In this document: one piece after another, positions 9,346 to 17,681 of the stretch
How the letters are laid out: each line of letters opens with the position of its first letter
Numbering within the stretch: position 1 is the first letter of the stretch
Source: Kosakonia sp. SMBL-WEM22
GTDB taxonomy: Bacteria > Pseudomonadota > Gammaproteobacteria > Enterobacterales > Enterobacteriaceae
Reading direction: 5' to 3'
Assembly: GCF_014490785.1 (NCBI RefSeq)
Contig: NZ_CP051489.1
Location: 1 to 64,000, forward strand
DNA: 64,000 nt
The notes under the pieces: model-generated
Seen by the model: only the letters and a program-made list of their open reading frames with translations
Databases searched by the model: none
Told to the model about the DNA's origin: nothing
Program-made: the position numbers and the translations under genes

Positions 9346-9422
9346 AAAATTATTTTTTAATATTAATGCCTTTCAACAGGACTGGCGTCACAACAAATTA
9401 CGCTCAAATTTCAGGAGTAAAA

Positions 9423-10118
9423 ATGAAAGCAAACCTGCCTCTCCTTTTTATTATCAGTGCTATTCATCCCATTTCAGCCTTCGCGGCTGGTGCGTGGATT
9501 GAAGGTCGTGAAGCTTTTAACACCGCCTCAGAGCAGCATGAATTTGTTCTGCGGGGAGGATATAACTTTGATGGTGGTGCAGGCATTATGCTTACTAATG
9601 CCTACAATACCGGTAAACTGGATCAGTTTAAGCACAGCTATAATGAACTCGAAGGATGGTATCCGCTTTTTAAGCCTACCACGGAGCTCACTATTTCACC
9701 CGCGCTTATTCTCACAGACAACGCTGATGGTTCAACTGTATCGCCATATGTTGATTTTAACTATAAATTTATTCCTGATTTTAATGTCACGTTAAGATAC
9801 CGATACAATAATAAAAACTACGACAGCGTGGATCTTAATGGTAATAAAAATAAAGACAGCACACATCAGTTTGTTATGTACTGGAACCTCAAAATTAATG
9901 AAGAATGGGCCTATACTTTTGAACCGGATTATTTTATTCATGTTAAAGATTTCCATAGTAAAAACGGGAAAGATCATAACTGGGAGCTTAATAACAAGCT
10001 GACTTATACCCTGACACCACGGTGGAAGCCCTACTTAGAGGCATCATGGCTTGATCGATGGAATCAGTACGAACGTGAACAATATCGTTTCAGGGTTGGG
10101 ATAAGATATTATTTTTAG
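9423..10118 (+). CDS. KdgM-family oligosaccharide outer-membrane porin
   Basis: A 231-residue monomeric beta-barrel porin of the KdgM family, which lets acidic oligosaccharides cross the outer membrane. A signal peptide of about 20 residues (MKANLPLLFIISAIHPISAFA) is followed by alternating amphipathic strands and a terminal aromatic residue (FRVGIRYYF), the signal for outer-membrane insertion. The ATG at 9423 was chosen because CAGGAG lies just upstream and the signal peptide begins there; the in-frame ATG at 9366 has neither. With the symporter and the lyase-like protein it gives a full route: porin, symporter, cytosolic cleavage. Confidence 0.88.
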   Translation: MKANLPLLFIISAIHPISAFAAGAWIEGREAFNTASEQHEFVLRGGYNFDGGAGIMLTNAYNTGKLDQFKHSYNELEGWYPLFKPTTELTISPALILTDNADGSTVSPYVDFNYKFIPDFNVTLRYRYNNKNYDSVDLNGNKNKDSTHQFVMYWNLKINEEWAYTFEPDYFIHVKDFHSKNGKDHNWELNNKLTYTLTPRWKPYLEASWLDRWNQYEREQYRFRVGIRYYF

Positions 10119-10139
10119 GTAATTATTTGAGTCAGTAAT

Positions 10140-10164
10140 GTATCCCGTCATAACGATGGGATAC
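10140..10164. terminator. Hairpin after the porin gene
   Basis: GTATCCC (10140-10146) pairs with GGGATAC (10158-10164) with further pairing inside. There is no T-run after it, so it may stabilise the 3' end rather than terminate on its own. Confidence 0.4.
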
Positions 10165-10312
10165 GCTATGCTTCATAGCAACATATTCAGAATGCACCGG
10201 CTATATCGTGAAGCAGATTGTTGCGGAGTTTCTGAGTGATCGCCACCGGAACTTACTTTTTTCGGATCTGAGTGCAGAAAAGTGAATGAAGGAAAAGTGA
10301 ATTACTATTCAA

Positions 10313-10376
10313 GACATGATGTCATATTTATTTCGTGCGTGCTTTTTTATTCATGTTGATGCATTATTTCTATAAT
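10313..10376 (+). promoter_or_regulatory. Promoter and possible operator of the pif-like operon
   Basis: A -10 box TATAAT (10371-10376) with a weak -35 (TTATTC, 10347-10352, 18-base spacer) lies upstream of the ribbon-helix-helix gene. The palindrome GACATGATGTC (10313-10323) about 25 bases farther up is a candidate operator for autoregulation. AAGGA at 10388 serves as ribosome site. In F, PifC represses its own operon, so an operator here would fit. The site assignment is inference. Confidence 0.5.
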
Positions 10377-10402
10377 CCAGCAGCATTAAGGAAAAAAGCA
10401 TC

Positions 10403-11488
10403 ATGCTCAGCCAACTGACATTACGGTTTCCGAAAAAACTCATTGAGGGGCTCAAGTCCCGCGCGTCCGCCGAGGACACCTCGGTCAACGCCCTCACCGA
10501 ACGCCTGCTCGACGGCGCGCTGAAGTCCGCCCCGCCGGACGATGCCTTTTTTGCCCTTCAGGCCGATCCGGGCGGCACGCGGGAGACGCTCTACCGGAAG
10601 GTGGTTCGCGGTGAAACCTTCGGCCGCCACTCCCTGAAGCCGGCCGAGCTGCGCTGGCTGTTTGTTCAGGCGCATGCGGCCTGTCAGACCGGCAGCGCGT
10701 TCATGAGCTGGTCCGCGATGGAGGCCCTGCTGGGCATCACCTTTGACGCTCTGATTTACGCCTCGGAAAACGGCATTCCCGTCGATACTTACTACATCAA
10801 CCGGGCCTTCGATCTCGCCGGCGTGGACTACCGGGCCGAAACAGACGCCTTTATGGCGGCCATGCCGCACGGGGTGGACGCCACCTGGGCGGAGTTCCTG
10901 CTGCGCCCGCTTTCCTCCGGTGCCCTGAACCTGAACGCCTTTCCGGATGAAGCGATCGGGCGCATCTGCACGCCGGCGCGCCTGAAGGCCGCTTTCCCGC
11001 TGGTCGTCCGGGCGCAGCGGTCAGACGGGGAAAGCCTGAAAGCCTGGGCCGCGGCCACCGGGCTGGTCACGGACGATCTTATCCTGACGGCGGAGGTGGC
11101 CGACGTCACTCTGCGCGCCGAGATTCGCGGAAACCGGCTGCCACAGCTGCCCGGGCAGCCCTGGCAGGCGCCGCAGTTCAGCCTTTTCGTGATCGCCGGC
11201 CGGGTGTCGCTGGCGCTGGGCTGGGAAGTGTTCAGCGCGCTGGTCCGCTATATGCAGGCCCGCGCCTGGCAGGGGAGTACGGACAGGTGGAGCGCCCGCG
11301 ACAGCCTGGTGTCCCTGTACCTGCCACACGCGGAGGGGGGCAGGGCGGTTCTCGGACTGGATGGCACCCATATCGCCATGACGACGGAGGAATACCTGCA
11401 GCTGGAAGAAGCGCTCCTCGACGCGGTGGCGGATGCTGGGGCGGCGCCGGTGCTGGATGAGCTGCGCGCCCTGTACGGGGATCTCTGA
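10403..11488 (+). CDS. pifC: PifC-like repressor with ribbon-helix-helix domain
   Basis: A 361-residue protein with an N-terminal ribbon-helix-helix DNA-binding domain (residues 3-40: strand SQLTLRFP, then helices over KKLIEGLKSRA and VNALTERLLDGAL). The remaining 320 residues form a mostly helical domain that I do not recognise by motif. It is the first gene of a two-gene operon; the KAP NTPase follows after one base. That order, and a size close to F-plasmid PifC (about 40 kDa), argue for the pif operon, where PifC represses pif and also influences F replication. The symbol rests on architecture and context, not alignment. GC content is far above that of the sugar locus upstream. Confidence 0.72.
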   Translation: MLSQLTLRFPKKLIEGLKSRASAEDTSVNALTERLLDGALKSAPPDDAFFALQADPGGTRETLYRKVVRGETFGRHSLKPAELRWLFVQAHAACQTGSAFMSWSAMEALLGITFDALIYASENGIPVDTYYINRAFDLAGVDYRAETDAFMAAMPHGVDATWAEFLLRPLSSGALNLNAFPDEAIGRICTPARLKAAFPLVVRAQRSDGESLKAWAAATGLVTDDLILTAEVADVTLRAEIRGNRLPQLPGQPWQAPQFSLFVIAGRVSLALGWEVFSALVRYMQARAWQGSTDRWSARDSLVSLYLPHAEGGRAVLGLDGTHIAMTTEEYLQLEEALLDAVADAGAAPVLDELRALYGDL

Positions 11489-11489
11489 C

Positions 11490-13745
11490 GTGCGCGCGGG
11501 AGAGAGAAGGGCCGGGCAGGATGCGCCGATTTCTGCCGATGACGACGATCGCTACGGGTTCACGGCGGTGGCCGACGGCCTGGCGGAAAGCATTCATGCG
11601 CTGGAGGATGACGCCGGAACGGTGATCGGTATTGAGGGCCGCTGGGGCGCGGGTAAAACCAGCCTGCTGAACCTGCTGCTCGCCCGCCTCAGAGCCGCGA
11701 GCCCGCCCGGCACGCACGTGATCCACTTTTCACCCTGGCTGAGCGGACCGGGTGGCAACCTTGCCGAGGCGCTGCTGCTGCCGGTGGCCGGCATTCTTCA
11801 GCAGGTCGAGTCGCAACGTGAAGAGGCTGACAGACGCCTGAGAAAGCGCATCGCGCGGTGGTGGAAAAAGCAGGGGAAGAGCCGCAACGCCGGCGCCGCC
11901 CTGAAGGTGCTGAAGTACGTGCAGCAGACCTCCGGCCACCTGGCGCCGCTGGCGGATCTTGCCGGCAACGTCGTACCGGGGTTTGGGCTGGCGGCAAAGG
12001 GCATGGACGCGCTGGCGAAGCTCGACCTCAGCGCGCGTGGTAAAACGGCCGCCGAGCTGCGCGGCGAGATTGAATCGCGGCTTGATGCGCTCGGGCTAAC
12101 GTTTGTCGTCGTGATTGACGATCTGGACCGGCTGGAGCCCTCGCAGGCGGTGGAGGTGCTGCGCCTGGTGCGCTCGGTGGCGGATTTCACGCGCTTCCGC
12201 TACGTCATGTGCTACGACCGCGACGTGCTGGCGCACGCCGTTCATCAGGGGCTGGGCGTGCAGGACGGCCAGCTGTACCTGCAGAAAATCGTGCCGATCT
12301 CCTTCAGCCTGCCCCGACCCGAGTCGTTCACGCTGCGCAGACACTTCCGTGACGAAGCCACACAGCTTTATCGCGAGGTGCACGGCGACGCGCCGGATGC
12401 TGAAACCCTGTCTGCGCTGGAGCGGGCAACGGATGTCTATGGAGAGGCGCTGGCTACGCCGCGCGAGGTCGGTCAGGCGCTCAGCGCCATTCGCTTCCGC
12501 TATGCCGGCATGAAGGACTACGTCTGGTTCCCTGATCTGTGCCTGCTGCAGCTTATCCGCGTCACCAATCCGGCGCTTCACGACTGGGCCGAGCGCTACC
12601 TCTCGGAGCGCGCCATCGAGATGTCGGGTGACGCCACACTTGCGGATGAGGAAAAGCAGGAAATCACTGTGGCCCTGGACCACGCGCTGGCGCAGTTTCC
12701 CACTCACGCCGCCCGGTCCGGGTGGGAGCTGGGGCGGTGGGTGCCCGGGGTGCAGGGGCGCAGGGAAAAGGGCGTCGCTGCGTTTCAGGATGAAGACAAA
12801 CACTCAGCCCATGCGGCTACGGCACGCCGGCGCCTGGCCAGTCCGGTGTACTGGCGCTACTACTTTGCCTTCTCGGCTCCCGGCAACGTGCTGTCTGAGG
12901 GCTACGTGCAGAATATCCTCCGCCTTGCCTCAGAGGACAAGGAGGCGCTGGCGAAGCAACTGCTGGAAAGCGTCACCGACAACGGCGTGTCGTCCCGCAC
13001 CTGGTTTGAGCACATCCTTACGCGGCTGACGCCCGCGGTGACGCTTGCCGCAGGCGCGCAGGCGCGCGCTGGGCTGCTGGCTTTCCTGTTCGTTCACGCG
13101 GATGAAGTCATGCTCTACTACTACCGGCAGCGCGGCCTCATGTACCGATATCAGTCGATTGGGATTGAGGAACTGGCCACGCAGCTGATCGCACAGGCTC
13201 TGGACACCAGTCGTCCGGAAGCGCTAGCCATGCTGCAGGAGCTGCTCGAAGAAAGCGCCGGTTCGACGTGGGCCGCCATCTATTTTCGTGACGTGATGCG
13301 GCTGCACCGGGCGGCAGGTAACCGTCCGGGCATGGAAAGCGAAAAGTTCCTTTCCGCCGTTGAGCTGGAAAGGCTGCGTCAGGGAATGGCAGAAAAGATG
13401 TCGCCACCGGCGTTGGACCACGACGTGGATAAGCTGGACGAAACGGGCAGCTACCTCTGGGCGTGGCGGGACATTGCCGGCATGGAAACCGTGGACCGTT
13501 GGGTGGAAGAAGAGTGCAGCGAGGATGCAGCATTCCTGCTGTTTCTACTGTGTATGCGCTCTCCCGTAACCAGCAGCGACAGGGGGCGTTATTTCCGGCT
13601 CGATATCACTACCGCTGAGAAACTGACGGATCAGCCAGGCCTTTACAGGGCGAGGCTTGATGAGATTGTCGCAAAAAATGACCCTGCCCTTTCCGGCCTT
13701 CAGAACGACGTGCTGGAGGCTATCAGTAACGGCAGGGACTACTGA
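11490..13745 (+). CDS. pifA: KAP-family P-loop NTPase, PifA-like phage exclusion protein
   Basis: A 751-residue KAP NTPase. The family is named after Kidins220/ARMS and PifA, the F protein that aborts phage T7 infection. Walker A is GRWGAGKTS (about residues 50-58). Walker B is VVVIDDLDRL (about 204-213), followed by the typical FRYVMCYDRDVLAHAV sensor strand. Between them lies a weakly hydrophobic insert (LADLAGNVVPGFGLAAKG) where many KAP proteins have membrane helices. The C-terminal half is helical. A GTG at 11490 is the likely start: it lies one base after the upstream stop, whereas an in-frame ATG at 11433 lies inside the upstream gene. Abortive defence against phage is the probable role. 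Confidence 0.8.
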   Translation: MRAGERRAGQDAPISADDDDRYGFTAVADGLAESIHALEDDAGTVIGIEGRWGAGKTSLLNLLLARLRAASPPGTHVIHFSPWLSGPGGNLAEALLLPVAGILQQVESQREEADRRLRKRIARWWKKQGKSRNAGAALKVLKYVQQTSGHLAPLADLAGNVVPGFGLAAKGMDALAKLDLSARGKTAAELRGEIESRLDALGLTFVVVIDDLDRLEPSQAVEVLRLVRSVADFTRFRYVMCYDRDVLAHAVHQGLGVQDGQLYLQKIVPISFSLPRPESFTLRRHFRDEATQLYREVHGDAPDAETLSALERATDVYGEALATPREVGQALSAIRFRYAGMKDYVWFPDLCLLQLIRVTNPALHDWAERYLSERAIEMSGDATLADEEKQEITVALDHALAQFPTHAARSGWELGRWVPGVQGRREKGVAAFQDEDKHSAHAATARRRLASPVYWRYYFAFSAPGNVLSEGYVQNILRLASEDKEALAKQLLESVTDNGVSSRTWFEHILTRLTPAVTLAAGAQARAGLLAFLFVHADEVMLYYYRQRGLMYRYQSIGIEELATQLIAQALDTSRPEALAMLQELLEESAGSTWAAIYFRDVMRLHRAAGNRPGMESEKFLSAVELERLRQGMAEKMSPPALDHDVDKLDETGSYLWAWRDIAGMETVDRWVEEECSEDAAFLLFLLCMRSPVTSSDRGRYFRLDITTAEKLTDQPGLYRARLDEIVAKNDPALSGLQNDVLEAISNGRDY

Positions 13746-14218
13746 ACCGACAACAGCAGCTAAGAGGCTTCCCCAAGCAGGTATTCTGGTACCAGAGCTG
13801 CGGGCAGCTACGTGCGCTGAGTGGCCGCGGTCATGGACACGATGCCCTGACGCGGCCCCCTCGCGCCACGGCGGCCTGGCGTAAATATTCGGCCAACTGA
13901 CCGCGCCCTTCCGGATGCGTCACAGATCCGACGCGCTACTCTTCTGTGTTTCCCCTGCGCCCATGTTCAGACCCTATTTGCATCAGCAAAAAACATTTCC
14001 CATACGACCGCCATTTTCTCCGCTTGATGAAGATCCGCTTCTGCCAGAAATCGGATCTGAGTGGAAAAGAGAGAAACTAACATAGGCAGGACATATCCAT
14101 ATGTCAGGCATCTGCATATGTTATGCATATACACTTGCAAAGCATCTGCTTATACTAAGCATATGCGCACACCCGACGCATACTACCGTCCGGAAAGGTC
14201 CGGACTCAGGGAGAACTC
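13746..14218. other. Intergenic region with vapBC promoter and GCATAT half-sites
   Basis: No gene was seen. The last 120 bases (about 14098-14167) carry several CATATG/GCATAT half-sites in both orientations and a TATACT box near 14152, directly before vapB. Such clustered half-sites are typical operators for VapBC-type autorepression. The first 300 bases hold nothing recognised. Confidence 0.5.
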
Positions 14219-14449
14219 ATGAGAACCGTATCCATTTTTAAAAACGGCAACAACCGCGCCATCCGCCTTCCCCGCGATCTAGATTTTGAGGGGGTGAGCG
14301 AACTGGAAATCGTCCGGGAAGGGGACAGCATCATCCTCCGTCCCGTCCGGCCGACCTGGAGTTCATTCCTGGAGCTCGAAAAAGCCGATCCGGATTTTAT
14401 GGCTGAGCGCGAGGACGTTGTCAGCGACGAAGGACGATTTGACCTGTGA
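14219..14449 (+). CDS. vapB: VapB-type antitoxin (AbrB-like swapped-hairpin)
   Basis: A 76-residue antitoxin of the VapB/VagC type. The N-terminal 45 residues are an AbrB-like DNA-binding domain (VSIFKNGNNRAIRLPRD, then EGDSIILRPV). The C-terminal tail (about 50-76) is the toxin-neutralising segment (WSSFLELEKADPDFM). It binds its own promoter and neutralises VapC. GGGAG lies 8 bases before the ATG. Its stop overlaps the GTG start of vapC. A dead fragment of a second copy is at 6199-6292. Confidence 0.93.
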   Translation: MRTVSIFKNGNNRAIRLPRDLDFEGVSELEIVREGDSIILRPVRPTWSSFLELEKADPDFMAEREDVVSDEGRFDL

Positions 14450-14862
14450 ACAAAACGTATATGCTGGATACTAATATCTGCTCATTCATCATGCGTGAGC
14501 AGCCGGAAGCGGTGCTGAAGCGCCTTGAGCAGACAGTGCTGCGCGGTCACCGCATTGTGGTCTCGGCCATCACTTACTCCGAGATGCGCTTCGGTGCAAA
14601 CGGCCCGAAGGCCTCTCCCCGCCACGTGGCGCTGGTTGACGCATTCTGCTCCCGCCTTGATGCTGTGCTGCCCTGGGACCGCGCCGCTGTGGACGCCACC
14701 ACGGAAATCCGGGTTGCGCTGCGCCTCGCCGGCACGCCAATTGGCCCGAACGACACGGCGATTGCCGGGCACGCCATCGCGGCCGGTGCAGTGCTGGTGA
14801 CGAATAATATGAGGGAGTTTGAGCGGGTGCCGGATCTGATCCTGGAAGACTGGGTTAAATAG
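14446..14862 (+). CDS. vapC: VapC-type PIN-domain ribonuclease toxin
   Basis: A 138-residue PIN-domain toxin; enterobacterial relatives cut initiator tRNA. The acidic active site is present: Asp in YMLDTNICSF, Glu in ITYSEMRFG, and Asp residues in PWDRAAVDATTEI and IGPNDTAIAGHA. The GTG start shares four bases with the vapB stop (GTGA), giving coupled translation with antitoxin first. Together they form an intact type II toxin-antitoxin module that should stabilise the plasmid. Confidence 0.93.
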   Translation: MNKTYMLDTNICSFIMREQPEAVLKRLEQTVLRGHRIVVSAITYSEMRFGANGPKASPRHVALVDAFCSRLDAVLPWDRAAVDATTEIRVALRLAGTPIGPNDTAIAGHAIAAGAVLVTNNMREFERVPDLILEDWVK

Positions 14863-14914
14863 ACTCAGTCAGATTTGAAGTAATAAAGGTCCGCTTTGTG
14901 CCAGATATAGTCAT

Positions 14915-15105
14915 TCACACCCTGAGAGTTACACTTTTAAGTGATTCAGGGTACGCGCTTATTGGTTACGAATATTGTGCCAGAATCATGTGATTTGATG
15001 ATTGCCGCTTTGCTTTCGAGCCAGTAAGTGCTCCACGTTCGCTAACGAATACTCAGGGCATGCAGAAAAACTGCTGACTATATTCTTTCGAAGAGCGTGG
15101 AATGC
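14915..15105 (+). ncRNA. Candidate IS110 bridge RNA
   Basis: The stretch before the transposase folds well by eye. ACCCTGA (14919-14925) pairs with TCAGGGT (14946-14952) around an inner CACT/AGTG hairpin. TCCACG (15032-15037) pairs with CGTGGA (15096-15101), enclosing TTCG/CGAA (15038-15049) and GCAG/CTGC (15062-15074). IS110 elements of the IS110 group encode a bridge RNA from the end upstream of the transposase, which guides target and donor choice. The location and structure fit, but the guide loops have not been matched to any target. Confidence 0.45.
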
Positions 15106-15134
15106 ATACAAATCCCCGATAAAAGGAGTTGGTG

Positions 15135-16373
15135 ATGACTGCGAAAGATCAGTTTGCTGCTCATGTTGGTCTGGACTGGGCGGATAAAAAACACGATGTC
15201 TGCGTTCAGTTTAAAAACGGTGATCGCATATTTCATGTGATTGAACATACGCCTGAGGCACTTGATATCTGGCTCAATGAGTTACACCAGAGGGTGAAAG
15301 GCAGGATTGCTATTGCCATTGAGCTGAAGAAAGGCCCGGTGGTTTATGCACTCCAGAAGTACCCATTTGTCACTGTTTTTCCAGTACACGCCTTGTCACT
15401 GGCCCGCTACCGACAGGCTTTCTGGCCCAGCGGTGCGAAGGATGATCCGCAGGACGTTGAGCTGGCATTAGACCTGATGCTACGTTATCCCCACAAGATA
15501 AAAGCCATTGAAGCCGACAATCCGGATATCCGATTACTCCAGCAATTAGTTGAGCAGCGCCGACTGCTGGTCGAAGACAAGCGTCGCTTTGTTAATCGGC
15601 TCATCAACACACTTAAGCAGTATTACCCCCAGCCCCTGGAATGGTTCTCTCATCGGGACAGCTCTCTGTTCTGCGAGCTAATCATTCGCTGGCCGAGCCT
15701 GCAACGACTCAAACGGGCTCGCAGCGATACTGTCCGTCATTTTATGAACGCTAAAGGTGGTCCTGCTGTTGCATATACCGAACAGCGGGTTGCAAGTATT
15801 GCCAGCGCTATTCCCCTGACCACAGATAAAACTGTCATCGAGGCAAATGCATTGATGGCAACAGCACTTGCATCCCAAATCAAACTGACAGGCGACCTAA
15901 TCAGAACCTACGACGAACGTATTGAATCCTTATTCGATACGCTTCCGGATGCAGAACTGTTCAAATCACTCCCTGGAATGGGACCGTGTATGGGCCCACG
16001 GATGCTTGCCGCACTGGGTGATAACCGCGACCGCTTCAATAGCGCAGAAGAAATTCAAAACTACGCTGGCATCGCACCAGTAACCGAGCGAAGTGGTCAA
16101 AAATCCTGGGTACACTGGCGTTGGCAGTGCGCAAAGTTCGTCCGACAGACATTCGTGGAATGGACTGCGAAGACGGTTAACTCATCGTACTGGGCCAGAC
16201 TTTATTACCAGGGCCAGCGAGAAAAAGGGAAATCGCATCAATCAGCTATCCGGGCTCTGGCGTTTAAATGGATAAGGATCATTTACCGTTGTTGGAAGAC
16301 CAAAACCCGGTACGACGAAGCGAAATACTTGCTGGCACTGGAAGCGCGAAAGTCCCCCTTACTGAAGCCATAA
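15135..16373 (+). CDS. tnp: IS110-family DEDD transposase
   Basis: A 412-residue recombinase. The N-terminal RuvC-like DEDD domain begins HVGLDWADKKHDVCVQ (first Asp), then IAIAIELKKGP (Glu) and AKDDPQDVELALDL (Asp pair). The C-terminal Transposase_20 domain has the SLPGMGPCMGPRMLA motif, YAGIAPVTERSG, and a conserved Ser region near NSSYWARLYY. The length is that of the family. The ATG at 15135 follows GGAG by 7 bases; the GTG at 15129 is less likely. No frameshift or stop is present, so the element may be active. Confidence 0.92.
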   Translation: MTAKDQFAAHVGLDWADKKHDVCVQFKNGDRIFHVIEHTPEALDIWLNELHQRVKGRIAIAIELKKGPVVYALQKYPFVTVFPVHALSLARYRQAFWPSGAKDDPQDVELALDLMLRYPHKIKAIEADNPDIRLLQQLVEQRRLLVEDKRRFVNRLINTLKQYYPQPLEWFSHRDSSLFCELIIRWPSLQRLKRARSDTVRHFMNAKGGPAVAYTEQRVASIASAIPLTTDKTVIEANALMATALASQIKLTGDLIRTYDERIESLFDTLPDAELFKSLPGMGPCMGPRMLAALGDNRDRFNSAEEIQNYAGIAPVTERSGQKSWVHWRWQCAKFVRQTFVEWTAKTVNSSYWARLYYQGQREKGKSHQSAIRALAFKWIRIIYRCWKTKTRYDEAKYLLALEARKSPLLKP

Positions 16374-16462
16374 AAAGCTTGTCGAATGTCTCAGGGCGTG
16401 AAGCGGACATTTCATTAATCGCATTGCCTGAAGTTTAGTAAGATGCCAAAAGGAAATTCATC

Positions 16463-17254
16463 ATGGAGTTAGCTACAGGTAAAAGTATGGAAGCTCTGAT
16501 CAAAACGTATATAGAAATCCTTAAAAGTCTTAACGCTCAAGCGTTTGCACTCATGGAGGATAAGTATTCAGGAGTATTTCTTCCTGTTCCCTCTGAAGAG
16601 TACTGGCACTCCCCGGTAAAAATCATGCTGGTTGGGCGTGAAACGGCAGGATGGAATACTGGAAATCATAAAAATAAAATTGCTCGGGTTCTGGGCCTGA
16701 TGCCCAATATTACTGTCGAACATGTAGTTGAAGAAGCGGTAACTCGCTACAAAGAGCATCAGGATAAGTGCACTCCTAATACGAAATCACGAAGCCGTTT
16801 TATGCAGTATTATTTCTTGCTGGCGCGAAAACTAGAATTACCCCCTAAAGCAATAGTGTATGCAAATTTATTTGCATGGGATTATGACCGAAAGAGCCCA
16901 CTGCTCCGCTCTGAAAACGAACTTCAGGAAATAGCGTCTGTTTCATTAAGGCTTCTGGCGACCCAGATAGGGCATTTAAAACCTGATTTTGTAATATTTG
17001 CATGTGGTTCACTAACCGACCATTTTATAAAGTGTTTATCAAATAAATATTTGGGCGGTTCTAAGACTCTATCAGTCACTCCTAAAAAAATATGGAAGTT
17101 TGAGGCTGGGGATGCGACCTGCTTCAGGATTGCTCATCCCAGAGCAACCTATGGGCATCAGGAGTTCAGGGCAGAGGTGATCGAACAGATTAAACAAGCG
17201 GCTGTACGCTTATCCTGTCATCGAAAGCAAAATTGCGAGTCTGAAGGAGCTTAG
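16463..17254 (+). CDS. Unknown protein, possibly uracil-DNA-glycosylase-like fold
   Basis: A 263-residue cytosolic protein preceded by AAAGGA. Two features recall the uracil-DNA glycosylase superfamily: an early strand ending in a loop (VKIMLVGRETAGWN, near residue 52) and a late FRIAHPRATYG (near residue 228), which match the order GqdP...HP of that fold. A middle hydrophobic strand (PDFVIFACG) also fits. The canonical catalytic residues are not all present, so glycosylase activity is not claimed. It lies between an IS110 element and an IS630 fragment, in accessory DNA, and might be a defence or repair factor. Confidence 0.55.
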   Translation: MELATGKSMEALIKTYIEILKSLNAQAFALMEDKYSGVFLPVPSEEYWHSPVKIMLVGRETAGWNTGNHKNKIARVLGLMPNITVEHVVEEAVTRYKEHQDKCTPNTKSRSRFMQYYFLLARKLELPPKAIVYANLFAWDYDRKSPLLRSENELQEIASVSLRLLATQIGHLKPDFVIFACGSLTDHFIKCLSNKYLGGSKTLSVTPKKIWKFEAGDATCFRIAHPRATYGHQEFRAEVIEQIKQAAVRLSCHRKQNCESEGA

Positions 17255-17461
17255 AGAAATGGAAAGCTGTCAGTCGTCATTTCTAATCGCGATGACATGT
17301 TCCCTTTTCTTTAATACACAGCAAAACTAATTATCCATGTGCCGACTCGATTGCTAACTTCCGCTCCTCGCTCACAGCGGAACTTTCACTCAGGTAACTT
17401 GTCCGCATTGTGCCAGGAGCGGACATTGCTAAGAACTGAACGTACTAAGCGGTGGGGGAGG

Positions 17462-17608
17462 TCAGAGCGGCTATGGCAAGTGCTGCATGACACGATAACC
17501 CACAATTATCAGCACCTCTCAATGTGGCAATTGTTGAAAAAAGTCCGTCACTTTATGGATACCGTCAGTCTGTTCCCAGGTAGAAAACATGGACTGACAA
17601 AAGCGTAG
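17462..17608 (+). pseudogene. IS630-family transposase, C-terminal fragment
   Basis: The last 48 codons of an open frame resemble the end of IS630-family transposases (HDTITHNYQHLSMWQLL, then FMDTVSLFPGRKHGL). No catalytic DDE part lies upstream; the preceding sequence is unrelated and contains a short inverted repeat around 17359-17381. It is the relic of an older insertion. Confidence 0.6.
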
Positions 17609-17681
17609 CGGTATTAGGACCACTTATTTAGATTATCCCTTGCGATTCATAAATTATGGTGACGGCTAAATAAGTCACAAT

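Larger units (their letters stand above)
14870..16440 (+). mobile_element. IS110-family insertion sequence (limits approximate)
   Basis: One transposase gene (15135-16373) with about 270 bases of structured sequence before it and a short tail after it. IS110 elements usually lack terminal inverted repeats and target duplications, so the ends cannot be fixed from one copy. The motif CTCAGGGC[AG]TG occurs both in the leader (15052-15062) and after the gene (16391-16401) and may mark sequences involved in recognition of the ends. Confidence 0.6.

Noticed and set aside
12096..12803. 235-codon minus-strand frame inside the KAP NTPase gene
   Set aside because: Antisense shadow caused by high GC; the plus-strand frame has clear Walker motifs.
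17339..17461. N-terminal part of the 89-codon frame as a gene start
   Set aside because: Only the C-terminal 48 codons resemble a transposase; the first part is intergenic repeat sequence without ribosome site.
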